Shown in pieces: positions 10,501 to 19,114 of a stretch of DNA of 64,000 nucleotides. Where the stretch lies: assembly GCA_017745075.1 (NCBI GenBank), contig JAGIAD010000001.1:124001-188000 (forward strand). The letters run 5' to 3'. The first letter of the stretch is position 1. Each line of letters opens with the position of its first letter. The translations under genes and the position numbers were made by a program. This DNA is from Sphingobacteriaceae bacterium (GTDB lineage: Bacteria; Bacteroidota; Bacteroidia; Sphingobacteriales; Sphingobacteriaceae). The notes beneath the pieces were generated by a model, which worked only from the letters and a program-made list of their open reading frames with translations, did not search any database and was not told the DNA's origin.

Positions 10501-10747
10501 TCCTGAAGATAAGCACATCTCCTTTTTTGGCGAGTATAGAAAACAGCCCCTGATCGTTTGTAACTGTCGATTTGTTTCTTCCTTTTAACAGGACAGTTGC
10601 TCCTGATAAGGGGGAAGAATCTTCGTTAGCCGCTATCTTTCCTGTAATTAACCGGTCCTGGGCATAACCTTTCAAATGCAAGAGCATTAAGAAAATTACC
10701 AGTAGCGTAAAAGCCGGCAATTTCCTGATAAAAATTGTTTGGTTCAT
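7559..10747 (-). CDS. SusC/RagA-family TonB-linked outer-membrane transporter (locus A)
   Basis: The protein has 1062 residues. A signal peptide ends near HLKGYAQ (residue 30). A carboxypeptidase-D-like regulatory domain (about 32-110, with LSGATVLLKG and VVLKG) is followed by a TonB box (LDDVVVIGYAK), a plug domain (QALQGKVAGVVVQQVSGQPG, IDVLKDASATAIYG) and a 22-strand barrel to the C terminus. There is no N-terminal STN domain, so control by a FecR-type anti-sigma factor is unlikely. It imports oligosaccharides in partnership with the downstream SusD. It is the first gene of locus A and is preceded by a 492-bp gene-free region. Confidence 0.96.
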   Translation of the reverse strand: MNQTIFIRKLPAFTLLVIFLMLLHLKGYAQDRLITGKIAANEDSSPLSGATVLLKGRNKSTVTNDQGLFSILAKKGDVLIFRMVGFKSQEITVGDDNIVNVVLKGERTNLDDVVVIGYAKIARKDATGSIGSISGEELRQTQPTTFDQALQGKVAGVVVQQVSGQPGGGVSIQIRGVSSISGSNSPLFVIDGVIIPPVNDPGKGSNPLNAINPSEIESIDVLKDASATAIYGSQATNGVVVITTKRGKIGAPSISYDVYAGFQEIPGRLPTIDLQQLATFINARAAVWGFDVRPEFANPQYLGKGTDWQKELFRRAPMQNHDITLKGGDTKTQYLLSASYFNQEGIALGSDFKRYSVRLNLDNKTTNWLKIGTSLQLAHVDENVAATGSSVISTALNNTPDIPVTNSDGSWGAVTNNSGWVQPSANPVALATIIKNLRKRNQVFGNLYAEIQIAKGLSLRNELSGNFDFTTEDYFSPSYTFGKGTPSQNSGSTSAGQNFYTVIRNFLNYGHTFGKLRLDALAGHESQESTFHNVSAGRINFPSDNVQAINAGDPTTATNGGDNSLSNPKGGNAQESYFGRVNLSWDDKYLLTGNIRRDGSSNFPSYNRWVTTYSGGFAWKIKNEAFLKDVAAINDLKLRLGYGLTNNQGIQGNSFITQLTSVPNGLSGTAQFQSNLANPNVTWEKTDYYSAGIDASFFNGRLSFVLDVYNRQTDGLLLKVPLPLYSGTAAGYSPGSMAAPYVNVGKVSNKGFDFQISSTNISTQKFNWKTSFTLSRNINKIIYLGSGGDQANLSTSFNNDIIQTTVVGQPIGQFYGYIFDGVYATPNDLQTHARPVNSAGDPYPVSAAGGGIWYGDRMFKDLNGDGVIDSKDKTFLGSPLPKFQFGLNNSFSYKNFDLNVFFSGNYGNKIFNQLKVSQTDPQNNSSYFSAILDYARVTLRDPNGSATDVNNVYVANPNTTIVSLRNDNTNGNNRPNSLFIEDGSFIKCKNITLGYRLSEKLLSKIHIRSVRVYGTVTNAFIITKYSGMDPEIGSWNPLSAGWDNGYYAQPRVFTLGANITLN

Positions 10748-11239
10748 CTTTGTTTAAATTTGGTTTATATTCGGTCTTTTCCGTTGATCCGGCCCTCCTT
10801 TAGCCCAAACCTTTTTTCATTGAAATGGTAAAGTTTGGTTAGAAGATTGGAATTGGGAAAGTCAAATATAGGCATAGGGCTAAGCCAGGGCATGCTTCAA
10901 ATGATAAAGAGAAGAGAACTTATGTTAACATGCCATACTAAAATCTTATCATCCAAAAAGACGATTTCTCTTTCATTTTTGATGGATCAGGAGAAATTAA
11001 ACCCATATCATGCACCGGTAAAAGACCGGTAAAATCTAAGTTATCATCTGCTCCATAGCTGGGATAAGTAAGCAGCATGCAACAAATAAGCTGGTGGTTC
11101 TACAGGTGTGGGGATCACTTCATCAGGCTTCGCCAGGAGAAACAGGACTAACCTGGCCATTCAGTGAAAATTACCGGATACCGGCCACAAAACAAGATTG
11201 ACAAATTTTGGTTCAGATCCCCATCCTGGCAACCAAAGC
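10748..11239. other. Gene-free leader and upstream region of locus A
   Basis: This 492-bp stretch separates the start of the locus A SusC from the end of the DUF1826 gene. It holds no convincing coding frame. On the minus strand a TATATTTG box (10863-10870) fits the Bacteroidetes -7 consensus. A short direct repeat, ACCGGTAAAA twice, lies at about 11014-11035. No transcription-factor gene is adjacent. Confidence 0.5.
10863..10870 (-). promoter_or_regulatory. Candidate -7 promoter box for locus A
   Basis: TATATTTG on the minus strand matches TAnnTTTG exactly and would start transcription about 110 nt before the SusC ATG at 10747. The nearest TTTG further upstream is 27 nt away, longer than the usual -33 spacing, so the call is tentative. 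Confidence 0.3.
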
Positions 11240-11938
11240 TTAGCAAATCAGCAACAGCCTGTATTCACCATCTTTTTCAATGGGCGCCCGGTGCACACAA
11301 GGCAAACACTGTTTTTCGGGATGATCTACGGCCAGCCTCCATAAATGGCCTACACCCAGGTTTACAGGTATAGCACCCGGTTTAGCCTGGTAATGCAGGT
11401 CAAAATAATTTTCGGTTAAAAAGCTTTCAAATTCCATTTCCGGACCGTTATGCAGTTCTTTAAGCTTTTGCCTGATTTCAGGTACCCTGATTTTTTGTTC
11501 TGCCTGATCGCTGGCCAAGATTTCACTTGCTGCACCATAATAGGTACATAAAAAAGTATCGGTACCAATGGGCGAACGGTCTACATGGAAAGAATATACA
11601 TCGGTTGAAATAAAACCGAATTCCTCATCCCGCTCGTAACTTTTAATTAAATTGAGCGAAGGCGACGCCCCGGCAGCTGTTAACAGCTTGAAATCACTCA
11701 TGATAACGGCCCTTGCCCTACTCCCGTTTTCGGATAGCCTGAGTGCCTGGAGATCTTCCATAGCAACTTCTGTCAGGTCGGCTTGGAGTTCAAGTTTAGA
11801 TACGATTTCCTCAAAATCGCCCAACAGGTCTCTTTGCCAGCAAACGGCATTCATATCTCCCTTAAAAGCTGTATCTAAAAGCTGAGAAAAAGAAGAAACT
11901 ACCGCAACCTGCCTGTTGTTCGAAAACCTGTTATCCAT
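11240..11938 (-). CDS. DUF1826 family protein
   Basis: The protein has 232 residues and no signal peptide or membrane segment, so it is probably cytoplasmic. The central segment FHVDRSPIGTDTFLCTYYGAASEIL (seen as FHVDRSP then CTYYGA) and the C-terminal CVHRAPIEKDGEYRLLLIC resemble DUF1826, a family of unknown function that in some proteobacteria lies near CobW/Zur zinc genes. Conserved His, Cys and Asp residues (His in FHVD, CxxC-like CLPCVHR) could bind metal; this is inference. It stands alone between locus A and a serine hydrolase, 85 bp from the latter. No zinc gene is visible nearby. Confidence 0.6.
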   Translation of the reverse strand: MDNRFSNNRQVAVVSSFSQLLDTAFKGDMNAVCWQRDLLGDFEEIVSKLELQADLTEVAMEDLQALRLSENGSRARAVIMSDFKLLTAAGASPSLNLIKSYERDEEFGFISTDVYSFHVDRSPIGTDTFLCTYYGAASEILASDQAEQKIRVPEIRQKLKELHNGPEMEFESFLTENYFDLHYQAKPGAIPVNLGVGHLWRLAVDHPEKQCLPCVHRAPIEKDGEYRLLLIC

Positions 11939-12023
11939 TTGTTATTAAACCATTATTCGCAGCAAAAATAAGGAATAACTAAAACAAATGCTTCTACTGC
12001 TCATTACCCAGGTGTAGATTACA

Positions 12024-13238
12024 TTAATACGGATGATAGCCGTTCCATTTCCAGGGGATGCAGGTTTTCCCAAGCAGCTTCTCTATCACCGGCTGGAAAA
12101 TAGTTTCGCCGTTTTCGCTATTGGTCATCAGAATAATCGAAGTGCCTTTCTCTTGAAAATTGATATTATAATTCCGCCACGAGCCACCGTTCCCTTCTTT
12201 AAAAAAGGCCCTGCCATAGCCTGGACAATTAATTAATCCCCAGCCTAAACCATAAGATAATTGAATAGCATCATTTTCTGTTGTGGTTTCTTCGGTAATC
12301 GGCGGAAACTGGGTTACCGAATGAATGGCAATCTGTGACGATAACATCGTATCATAACTTTTTTTGCTTAGTCCTTTACGCTGCATTACCTGTTGAATAA
12401 ACTTAGCGTAATCGGCTATGGTGGTTACCAGGCTTCCACCCGCTACCGCCTCCTTTCGCTTTCGCTTTACATCAATGGTGCCATCGTTCAGGTGGCCAAC
12501 TGCCACATTATCATCACCAAATGATTCGTCCCAGATGTACCCGGTCCGGGTCATATTTAAGGGCTTGAATATTTTATCCTTTGCTAACTGATAAATCTTC
12601 GTATTTGTGAGCTCTTCTACAGCCATTTGCAACAGCCGAAAGCCTTCGCCTGAGTAGGCATACTTACTTCCAGGTGTAAAATATATTTTCATTATTCCTA
12701 TAGAATCCTCGGCATTGGTAATCGGGTTAAAATACCTCACGTTGGGCAGGCCGGTTGTGTGGCTCAGGCACATTCTTGCCGTGATCTTTTTCCAGCGATC
12801 GTCATCTTTTAAATCGGCAAAATATTTATAGCCGGCTATCGGCTGCTTCAGATAGCGATAAAGTGGCGTATCCAAGTCCAGTACCTTTTCGTCTACAAGT
12901 TTCATGATGAGATAGCCAAATACGGCTTTACTGAAAGAAGCGCCATACACAATCGTTGCAGTATCTGAAAGGGCATTTTTGGGCTTGTTCTTAAAACCGT
13001 AAGATTGCACGTAGGCAATCTTATTGTTATTTAATATGGCAAGATTAACACCCTGCACTTTGGCAGCTTCCATTGTGCTTTTAATAAAAGTATCTATTTG
13101 AGCTGTTGTTATTTTGCTTCCATCTAACTTTATAATACCTTTAGTTTGCCCGTAACCATACAAGCAAATGAATATCAGGCTTAACGAAATCAATACCCTT
13201 GTTAATGGGAATGAATTTTTGGAGGTAGAAATTTTCAT
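12024..13238 (-). CDS. Serine hydrolase, class C beta-lactamase/penicillin-binding-like family
   Basis: The protein has 404 residues and a signal peptide ending near YGYGQ (residue 31). The serine-lysine pair is in YGASFSKAVF (Ser101-x-x-Lys104), the conserved LSHTTGLPN follows at about 158-166, and the second motif is YAYSGEG (Tyr194), where the usual YxN is YSG. A GNGGSWRNY segment near the C terminus takes the place of the KTG/HxG motif. These features fit the EstB/AmpC-like serine hydrolases that act as peptidases, esterases or lactamases in the periplasm. A true antibiotic-resistance role is not indicated. It appears monocistronic. Confidence 0.82.
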   Translation of the reverse strand: MKISTSKNSFPLTRVLISLSLIFICLYGYGQTKGIIKLDGSKITTAQIDTFIKSTMEAAKVQGVNLAILNNNKIAYVQSYGFKNKPKNALSDTATIVYGASFSKAVFGYLIMKLVDEKVLDLDTPLYRYLKQPIAGYKYFADLKDDDRWKKITARMCLSHTTGLPNVRYFNPITNAEDSIGIMKIYFTPGSKYAYSGEGFRLLQMAVEELTNTKIYQLAKDKIFKPLNMTRTGYIWDESFGDDNVAVGHLNDGTIDVKRKRKEAVAGGSLVTTIADYAKFIQQVMQRKGLSKKSYDTMLSSQIAIHSVTQFPPITEETTTENDAIQLSYGLGWGLINCPGYGRAFFKEGNGGSWRNYNINFQEKGTSIILMTNSENGETIFQPVIEKLLGKTCIPWKWNGYHPY

Positions 13239-13493
13239 ATCGTATAAATTATGGTATAAAGATCAGGCGAACTTCTAAAAGCTACAACGACATCTGCACG
13301 ACATCTGACCGACAAATATTTACCATAAGGATAGTTAACAGCGATTTTCAAATAGATAAGGCGATTAATTTGCCAGGAACAGACAGGTTCTGCAATTCAT
13401 AGCTTCTAAAGGTTTAGTGAAACTTTCAGCCACTCACCTCATTTTTCAATAAAATAACTACTAATTAGCCCCATAATATTGTATATTTATCTA

Positions 13494-14066
13494 ATGAAGC
13501 CTGTCATTTCAAGTCATTTAGCAAAATACCGTAAATTAAAGGGGATGACACAAGATGAATTGGCCGATCTTTCAGGGGTTACTTCCAGAACCATTCAGCG
13601 GATTGAAAACGGCCAGGTAATGCCCCAAATGCATACACTTAAACTACTTGCGAAACATTTAGACATTGAGCCCGAAAAAATTATGGGCATCACTAAAACA
13701 GGCACAAGCGATTTACCACAGCAGGCACCTCAGGGAATTTTGGCCGCTATGCACATCCTACCCCTTATTGGCATTTTTATACCGTTATTAAATATACTTA
13801 CATCAGCCGCTTTCTGGCTTTTAAAGAAAGACCAGGAAGAGATTTTTGATCAGCAGGGCCGTATTATTTTAAACTTTCAAATCACCATTACTATAGTGGC
13901 CGCACTGTCTATCATTACCATGGTGCTTTATTTTCCGGTCGGCTTTCCTTTGCTCATGGCCTGCTATCTCATTGCCATATTATCAGCTGCATATAATATG
14001 ATCCGTGTACTGAAAAGAAAGAATATTTATTATCCGCTGATTGTCAGGTTTTTGAAAATTAAATAG
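13494..14066 (+). CDS. XRE-family regulator with C-terminal membrane domain (DUF4870-like)
   Basis: The chosen ATG at 13494 gives 190 residues; a TTG at 13479 would add five. Residues about 5-60 form a helix-turn-helix of the XRE type (LAKYRKLKGMTQDELADLSG, SRTIQRIENG). After a short linker, residues about 80-175 contain three or four hydrophobic segments and the sequence NFQITITI, as in DUF4870 membrane proteins. It is thus a DNA-binding domain fused to a small membrane domain, which may sense membrane state; that role is inference. It is transcribed away from the serine hydrolase, leaving a 255-bp shared upstream region. Confidence 0.8.
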   Translation: MKPVISSHLAKYRKLKGMTQDELADLSGVTSRTIQRIENGQVMPQMHTLKLLAKHLDIEPEKIMGITKTGTSDLPQQAPQGILAAMHILPLIGIFIPLLNILTSAAFWLLKKDQEEIFDQQGRIILNFQITITIVAALSIITMVLYFPVGFPLLMACYLIAILSAAYNMIRVLKRKNIYYPLIVRFLKIK

Positions 14067-14377
14067 CACCATTTTGCAGGTATGCTTCTCACAGCCTGAG
14101 TTTAGCTTTGCAGGCAAATTGTGTGTACATCTAAAAATACCCACTTTGCAGCATTGGGTCATTCATTCGGGCATACTGAAGATTAAAGGCAGCAACCTGC
14201 TGAACTTTTGTGGTATTTAATGAATAGCTTGTAATCAGACATTTATGACCACGAAAGCTCAATGATACAAGCCATATTGTAATAAAGTTTTAACTTAATT
14301 CTTTATTCCCCACAGCCGGTAGGCATCTAAACTAATACCTTTTTCTCATGGTCATCACTGACTTCTAAAATTATGAA
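14067..14377. other. Gene-free convergent gap
   Basis: The 311 bp between the ends of the XRE regulator and the molybdopterin oxidoreductase show no credible frame and no strong terminator. At 14190-14202 lies CAGCAACCTGCTG followed after two bases by CTTTTGT, a motif that recurs at 49118-49139. Confidence 0.5.
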
Positions 14378-16777
14378 TTATGGTCTTTGAACTGCACCTT
14401 GAAATAACATCTCATCTACCTTTTGGTAAACTGCCGGATCGTGTTTCCTTATCTTGATCTTCACATATTTTGAAGCCGGCATGTTACTCTCTTTCACCAC
14501 ATTGTTTACCGATACCAATACATTTGTTTCAGGGAAATAGGTTACCGTGTTTTTTTCAGGTATTTGATAGGCAACAATCACAAACAGCGGCGCCACACGT
14601 TCAATACCGTCGTCGTAATTATAAAGATCTACCTTATCGCCTGCCTTAAAGCCGGCTTTATCAATGTCAATCTGGTTCATAAAAACCACCCGTCGTTCGT
14701 TTTTTATACCCCTGTATCGATCGTCCAATCCATAAATTGTGGTGTTAAACTGATCGTGTGTCCGGGTGGTGGCCATCATGTACTCATCGTCCTCCAGACG
14801 ATTTTCGGGAACCTCCGTTATGGTAAACGGCGCTTTTCCCCCATATTGTTTGGCAAACAACTGTTCGTCGCGGGCCGCATTCGGGAGATAAAAACCTTCT
14901 TTTTGGCGAACCCTGACATTATAGTCCTCAAAACCTGGAATGCATTTCTCTATATCATCGCGAACAGCATCATAACTGTCGTGATAGCGTTTCCAGTTAA
15001 TTACAGAGCGGTTGCCCAGGGTAGCCATTGCCATTCTGCAGGCAATTTGGGTTTCGTTGATCAGGTTTTTGGAAACAGCTTCGAGTACTCCTTTTGATGA
15101 TTGCACTACCCCCATTGAATTTTCGGTACTAATGATTTGTACTTCCCCATTCACGATATCTTTGTCGCTACGGCCGTAGGTTGGCAAAATCAATGCTTCT
15201 TTTCCGTGGATGAGGTGCCCCCTGTTCAACTTGGTAGAAACACAGACTAACAGGTTAAGTTTTCGTACTGCGTTTGCCGTATAAGTGGTATCGGGTGTTG
15301 CCGAAAGAAAATTTCCGCCCATACAGAACAAAAACTTTACCTTTTCCTCGTGCATGGCCTTTATGGCCCTTACCACATCATAACCGTGCTCACGTGGGGG
15401 ATTAAATCCATAAAAACGTTGTAGCTTGTCAAGTTGCTCTTCGGTAGGCTTTTCATCAATCATCATGGTTCTGTTGCCCTGCACGTTACTGTGCCCGCGA
15501 ACCGGGCAAACACCACCACCTTTTATCCCCATGCTGCCTTTCAACAACAGGATATTCAGTATTTCTCTGATCATATCAACGCCGTTCGGTTGCTGCGTAA
15601 GCCCCATTCCCCAACAGAAGATAATCCTGTTCTTAAATGCTATCATTTCAGCGGCTTTATAAATATCTTCTACAGATATTCCACACAACCTGCTCAGGTC
15701 ATCGAGATTATACTGCTGTTCTTCAAACTGCTTTATAAAGGCTTCATATCCGGTGGTTTTATTCTCAATAAACTCTTTATGCAATACCTTTCCCGGGTTC
15801 TTTTGTTCCAATTCAAGCAAAATCATTTCAATGGCTTTTAACAGGGCCATATCACCATTAATTTTTACCGGCAGATACAGGTCTGCAAGCTGCTCTCCTC
15901 CCATTAAAACCCCTTTAAAAGATTGCGGATTATGGAAGCCCAACAGCCCAGCTTCCGGCAATGGATTTATGGCAATGATCCTGGCACCGTTTACTTTACC
16001 CTTGGCCAGTGCACTCATCATCCGTGGCGCATTGGTTCCTGGATTTTGTCCTATAATAACAATTACATCCGTCTCATAAAAATCTTCGAGCTTTACGGTG
16101 CCTTTTCCTATGCCGATAGTTGGCCGGAGTGCAGATCCCGAAGTTTCATGGCACATATTGGAACAATCAGGCATATTATTAGTGCCAAATTCCTTGGCAA
16201 ATAACTGGTATACAAAAGAAGCCTCATTGCTGGTCCTTCCCGAAGTATAAAACGCCGCCTGATGCGGACTTTCCAAAGCGTTAAGGTGTGTTGCAATTTT
16301 GTCGAAAGCATCATGCCAGCTAATGGGCTGGTAGTGCGTTCCCCCTTTCGGCAGGTACATGGGATCGGTTAAACGGCCCATCTTTCCAATTTCATAATCG
16401 GTAAGTTTTGCCAGGTCGTAAACAGAATTTGCTTTGAAAAATTCTGGTGTTACTCTTTTTGTGGTGGCTTCTTCTGCCAATGCTTTGGCCCCGTTTTCGC
16501 AATACTCGCCTATTGGCGATCGCTCATCATCCGGATCCGGCCAGGCACAGCTCGGACAGTCGAACCCTCCCTTCTGGTTCATTTTCAGGAGTGCTTTATT
16601 CCCCCTGAAAAATGTTTTTTCTTCAACCAGATCGCTCATGGCAGCCATTACTGCCGGGATTCCAGCCGCCCACTTTTCTACAGGAGTCAGCTTCAGGTCA
16701 AGCAGTTTAAAGGGATTTTCAGCATTGGGTTCCCTGCTTATTTCCTTTTCTATTTCTTTTTTATCATGTGTGTCCAT
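14378..16777 (-). CDS. FdhF/YdeP-family molybdopterin-dependent oxidoreductase
   Basis: The protein has 799 residues, a usual length for the family. The N-terminal part has the family-typical GGFDCPSCAWPDPDDERS with a CxxC pair, then EYCENGAKALAEEAT. A molybdopterin oxidoreductase domain follows (NPGTNAPRMM, CWGMGLTQQPNGVDM, GMGIKGGGVCPVRGHSNVQG) and a C-terminal molydopterin-dinucleotide-binding domain (TTRTHDQFNTTIYG, near residues 665-790). No Tat signal is present, so it is cytoplasmic. Members of this group (TIGR01701) are not proven formate dehydrogenases; E. coli YdeP is linked to acid resistance. It lies 22 bp after the small gene at 16800-17150 and is probably cotranscribed with it. 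No fdhD or cofactor genes are nearby. Confidence 0.88.
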   Translation of the reverse strand: MDTHDKKEIEKEISREPNAENPFKLLDLKLTPVEKWAAGIPAVMAAMSDLVEEKTFFRGNKALLKMNQKGGFDCPSCAWPDPDDERSPIGEYCENGAKALAEEATTKRVTPEFFKANSVYDLAKLTDYEIGKMGRLTDPMYLPKGGTHYQPISWHDAFDKIATHLNALESPHQAAFYTSGRTSNEASFVYQLFAKEFGTNNMPDCSNMCHETSGSALRPTIGIGKGTVKLEDFYETDVIVIIGQNPGTNAPRMMSALAKGKVNGARIIAINPLPEAGLLGFHNPQSFKGVLMGGEQLADLYLPVKINGDMALLKAIEMILLELEQKNPGKVLHKEFIENKTTGYEAFIKQFEEQQYNLDDLSRLCGISVEDIYKAAEMIAFKNRIIFCWGMGLTQQPNGVDMIREILNILLLKGSMGIKGGGVCPVRGHSNVQGNRTMMIDEKPTEEQLDKLQRFYGFNPPREHGYDVVRAIKAMHEEKVKFLFCMGGNFLSATPDTTYTANAVRKLNLLVCVSTKLNRGHLIHGKEALILPTYGRSDKDIVNGEVQIISTENSMGVVQSSKGVLEAVSKNLINETQIACRMAMATLGNRSVINWKRYHDSYDAVRDDIEKCIPGFEDYNVRVRQKEGFYLPNAARDEQLFAKQYGGKAPFTITEVPENRLEDDEYMMATTRTHDQFNTTIYGLDDRYRGIKNERRVVFMNQIDIDKAGFKAGDKVDLYNYDDGIERVAPLFVIVAYQIPEKNTVTYFPETNVLVSVNNVVKESNMPASKYVKIKIRKHDPAVYQKVDEMLFQGAVQRP

Positions 16778-16799
16778 GGCGCTTACTTTAATAATAAGA

Positions 16800-17150
16800 T
16801 TAGCATTTGAGGGTTGGATGAGGGTAATTATCGCTCTGGTCTTCTACTGAATTATCAAGGCATACGAAATCTTTTTCGATCAGGAGCTTAACTTTACCCG
16901 ACTGCCCGTCAAAACCTACCCTATCGCTATTTACCAATTCATTTACCATCACCTTTGGCATATTCAGCGCCACCTTATTCTCAGTAAAATTCGCCGACAA
17001 TTCCTCCTCATTAGTCATTTCTACAGCATAAACCAATGATTTATCAATAAACTGGGTAGTACTGGTCACAATTCCCTGTTCGGCCAATTGCGCTACTTCC
17101 GACTGGGTAAGCCGAAACCTTACCGAATTATCCTTTATTCTTAACTTCAT
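16800..17150 (-). CDS. Small conserved protein upstream of FdhF-like oxidoreductase (DUF7009-like)
   Basis: The protein has 116 residues with no signal peptide. It begins MKLRIKDNSVRFRLTQSEVAQL and contains alternating beta-type segments (TQFIDKSLVYAVEM, GKVKLLIEKDFVCLD). I recall this type of protein as accompanying FdhF/YdeP-like enzymes in Bacteroidetes, where it is listed as DUF7009; the assignment is from memory. The 22-bp spacing suggests an operon and a role as an assembly or accessory factor, which is inference. Confidence 0.65.
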   Translation of the reverse strand: MKLRIKDNSVRFRLTQSEVAQLAEQGIVTSTTQFIDKSLVYAVEMTNEEELSANFTENKVALNMPKVMVNELVNSDRVGFDGQSGKVKLLIEKDFVCLDNSVEDQSDNYPHPTLKC

Positions 17151-17555
17151 TTTTTATCTTCATTTAAAACGGCTCCCGGAATGGTAAATATTTAACCGAT
17201 CGTTTCCTGGCAGGCAGTTTTTATAAGCCTGTTTAATTTACATAATGAATATAAAATATACAAAATTTTGGCCCTTTAAATTATAGGTATGGCCGCTTAA
17301 CCTCTGCCAAAACCCACAGATCCATATGAACATATGAAAAGGCGATCATCCAAAAAACAATATGATCTGCCAATGCTGTATTAAATTTTGCGTAATGCTA
17401 ATATAGAATAATATAGTCATCTTTAATTTTATCCATGCTGCTAAAAGAAATTATTTTGTAGATTTCCATGAAAATTGTTGCAGCAAATAACACGACATTA
17501 AAATGCTGCTTTAATAATAAATCGCTCCCTTTAACCAAAAACATACCCTACAAAA
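17151..17555. other. Gene-free divergent region before the MBL hydrolase
   Basis: The 405 bp lie between two divergent transcription units. They are AT-rich, contain no credible frame, and must hold both promoters. CATATGAACATATGA near 17329 is a short direct repeat. I see no clear -33/-7 pair. Confidence 0.4.
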
Positions 17556-18554
17556 ATGAACAGAAGAACACTTTTAAAAACAGGAAGTTGTGCTGCAATC
17601 GCATCCATAATTCCACCAGCCATTTTTGGGAAAACCTATGCTAAAAACGAAATTTCTGCTGATAAACAACCTGTAGGTTTCAGAAAACTCAAGCTGGGCG
17701 AATTGGATTTATTTATTCTTTCTGACGGGTACATACGCGATAAAAATGTGGCTGATTATTCGCCAAGGGCTAATGTTGCGCAATTGAAATCTATTCTCAA
17801 AAACAATTTCAGGTCTGTTGAATATATTGATATGGCCATGAACATTTTGCTCGTTAAAACCAACAACAAGCTTATCATGTTCGATAGCGGCATGGGCATT
17901 TTCGCTGATGAAAACACCGGCAGAATTCTGAAGAGTTTGGCAGAAGCAGGTTTCAAACCAGGCGAAATCACCGATATTTTTATTTCTCATGCTCATCCAG
18001 ACCATATTGGTGGCTTAACTGAAAAAAATGGTGCACTCGTTTATCCCAATGCAAAGCATCACATCTCAAAGGTCGAATTCGATTTTTGGATGCAAGCAAC
18101 AGACAATGATTTCAAAAACAGCGGATTAATTAAACAGCTGGATTTTTTAAAAACGCTTTTGCCGGCAACCAGAAATATTTTAACCAAAATTAAGCCGAAA
18201 ATAAATTATTACGATTACCAAAACCCTTTGTACGGTAATTTCAGTTTTATTTCTGCACCAGGCCATACCCCGGGGATGACTTTGGTTAAAATAAAATCGG
18301 GTAATGAAGCGCTTTTAGTAGTTGCCGATCTGGTACATAACGATGTTATCCTTTTCCCACATCCGGAATGGGGATTTAGTGGTGATACTGATCTGGATAT
18401 TGCCATTGCCTCCCGGAAAAAAGTTTTACAACATTTAGCCGAAACCAAAAGCAGAATAATCGGATACCATTTACCATGCCCGGGTTTAGGCTATGTTAAA
18501 AAATCAGGTAATGAATTTGAGTGGGTGCAAGAGACGTTTTATACCCCTGTATAG
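17556..18554 (+). CDS. Tat-type exported MBL-fold metallo-hydrolase
   Basis: The protein has 332 residues. The N terminus MNRRTLLKTGSCAAIASIIP resembles a twin-arginine signal (RR at 3-4, then a hydrophobic stretch), with cleavage probable near residue 29. The metallo-beta-lactamase motif HAHPDH is at 145-150, with downstream APGHTPGM and a later Asp in VVADLVHND. This layout fits the lactonase/methyl parathion hydrolase-like branch of MBL enzymes, which bind two zinc ions. The substrate cannot be deduced. It appears monocistronic. Confidence 0.82.
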   Translation: MNRRTLLKTGSCAAIASIIPPAIFGKTYAKNEISADKQPVGFRKLKLGELDLFILSDGYIRDKNVADYSPRANVAQLKSILKNNFRSVEYIDMAMNILLVKTNNKLIMFDSGMGIFADENTGRILKSLAEAGFKPGEITDIFISHAHPDHIGGLTEKNGALVYPNAKHHISKVEFDFWMQATDNDFKNSGLIKQLDFLKTLLPATRNILTKIKPKINYYDYQNPLYGNFSFISAPGHTPGMTLVKIKSGNEALLVVADLVHNDVILFPHPEWGFSGDTDLDIAIASRKKVLQHLAETKSRIIGYHLPCPGLGYVKKSGNEFEWVQETFYTPV

Positions 18555-18799
18555 CAAATTTTTGTGTATTTTCTTCCTGTATTTATTTCTGTTTCTAATA
18601 CCGGGTAATTTGCTTCTTTTTGTTCATTAACATGTAGGAAATGAGGTGAACACGATTGTAAGTTCAGGCCAATGCTAATCTATAATCAACTAATTTAACC
18701 TCTTATGATGTACATACCTAAAACAATTAGCGCTACTAGACTTCAGGAACCTTAAAAATACACCATACGGATGTACCTCTAATTATTAAATCTAACACT
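18555..18799. other. Intergenic stretch before a 48-aa frame
   Basis: Nothing gene-like is visible in this 245-bp AT-rich segment. Together with 18947-19114 it brackets the small frame at 18800-18946, so the whole 560-bp space between the MBL gene and the next secreted protein is nearly empty. Confidence 0.35.
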
Positions 18800-18946
18800 A
18801 TGGAAATTATTTTACTAATTATCTCTTCATTTTTAGGAATATTGGGTGTCCTCATTGAGCCAGTAAAAAAAGGCAAAGGTTCTGTGTTTAAAAGATTGAC
18901 AGGATTTATATTGGCTGTTTTTGTCAAATTTGACATTGCGGCCTGA
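18800..18946 (+). pseudogene. Possible truncated small membrane protein (48 aa)
   Basis: An ATG frame encodes 48 residues: one hydrophobic helix (EIILLIISSFLGILGVLIE), a basic turn (PVKKGKGSVFKRLTG) and the start of a second hydrophobic segment (FILAVFVKF). It then stops in the middle of what would be a second membrane helix. This looks like the N-terminal piece of a larger membrane protein. It could also be a genuine small protein. I found no obvious continuation in another frame downstream. Confidence 0.3.
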
Positions 18947-19114
18947 AGTACAATTAATGTCAACCTTGGATGAATTCCTATTCATATAAGCATGCAAGTA
19001 CTTTGGTGACCACATTGCTAAACTACACTTTAATAATATTTCAATTAGCTTTGTAAACATACGCATGCTGTAATTGATAATTTGATAATATTTACTTCAT
19101 AAACCCATAACGCT

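Noticed and set aside
7559..10747. ECF sigma/anti-sigma control of the SusC transporters
   Set aside because: None of the three SusC proteins has the N-terminal STN signalling domain, and no sigma factor or FecR gene lies nearby.
12024..13238. True class C beta-lactamase (resistance gene)
   Set aside because: The SxxK motif is present, but YxN is YSG and the KTG motif is not typical. The protein fits the wider serine-hydrolase family.
14564..15097. Plus-strand open frame of 177 codons
   Set aside because: It is antisense to the clear molybdopterin oxidoreductase, with no start context or recognisable domain.
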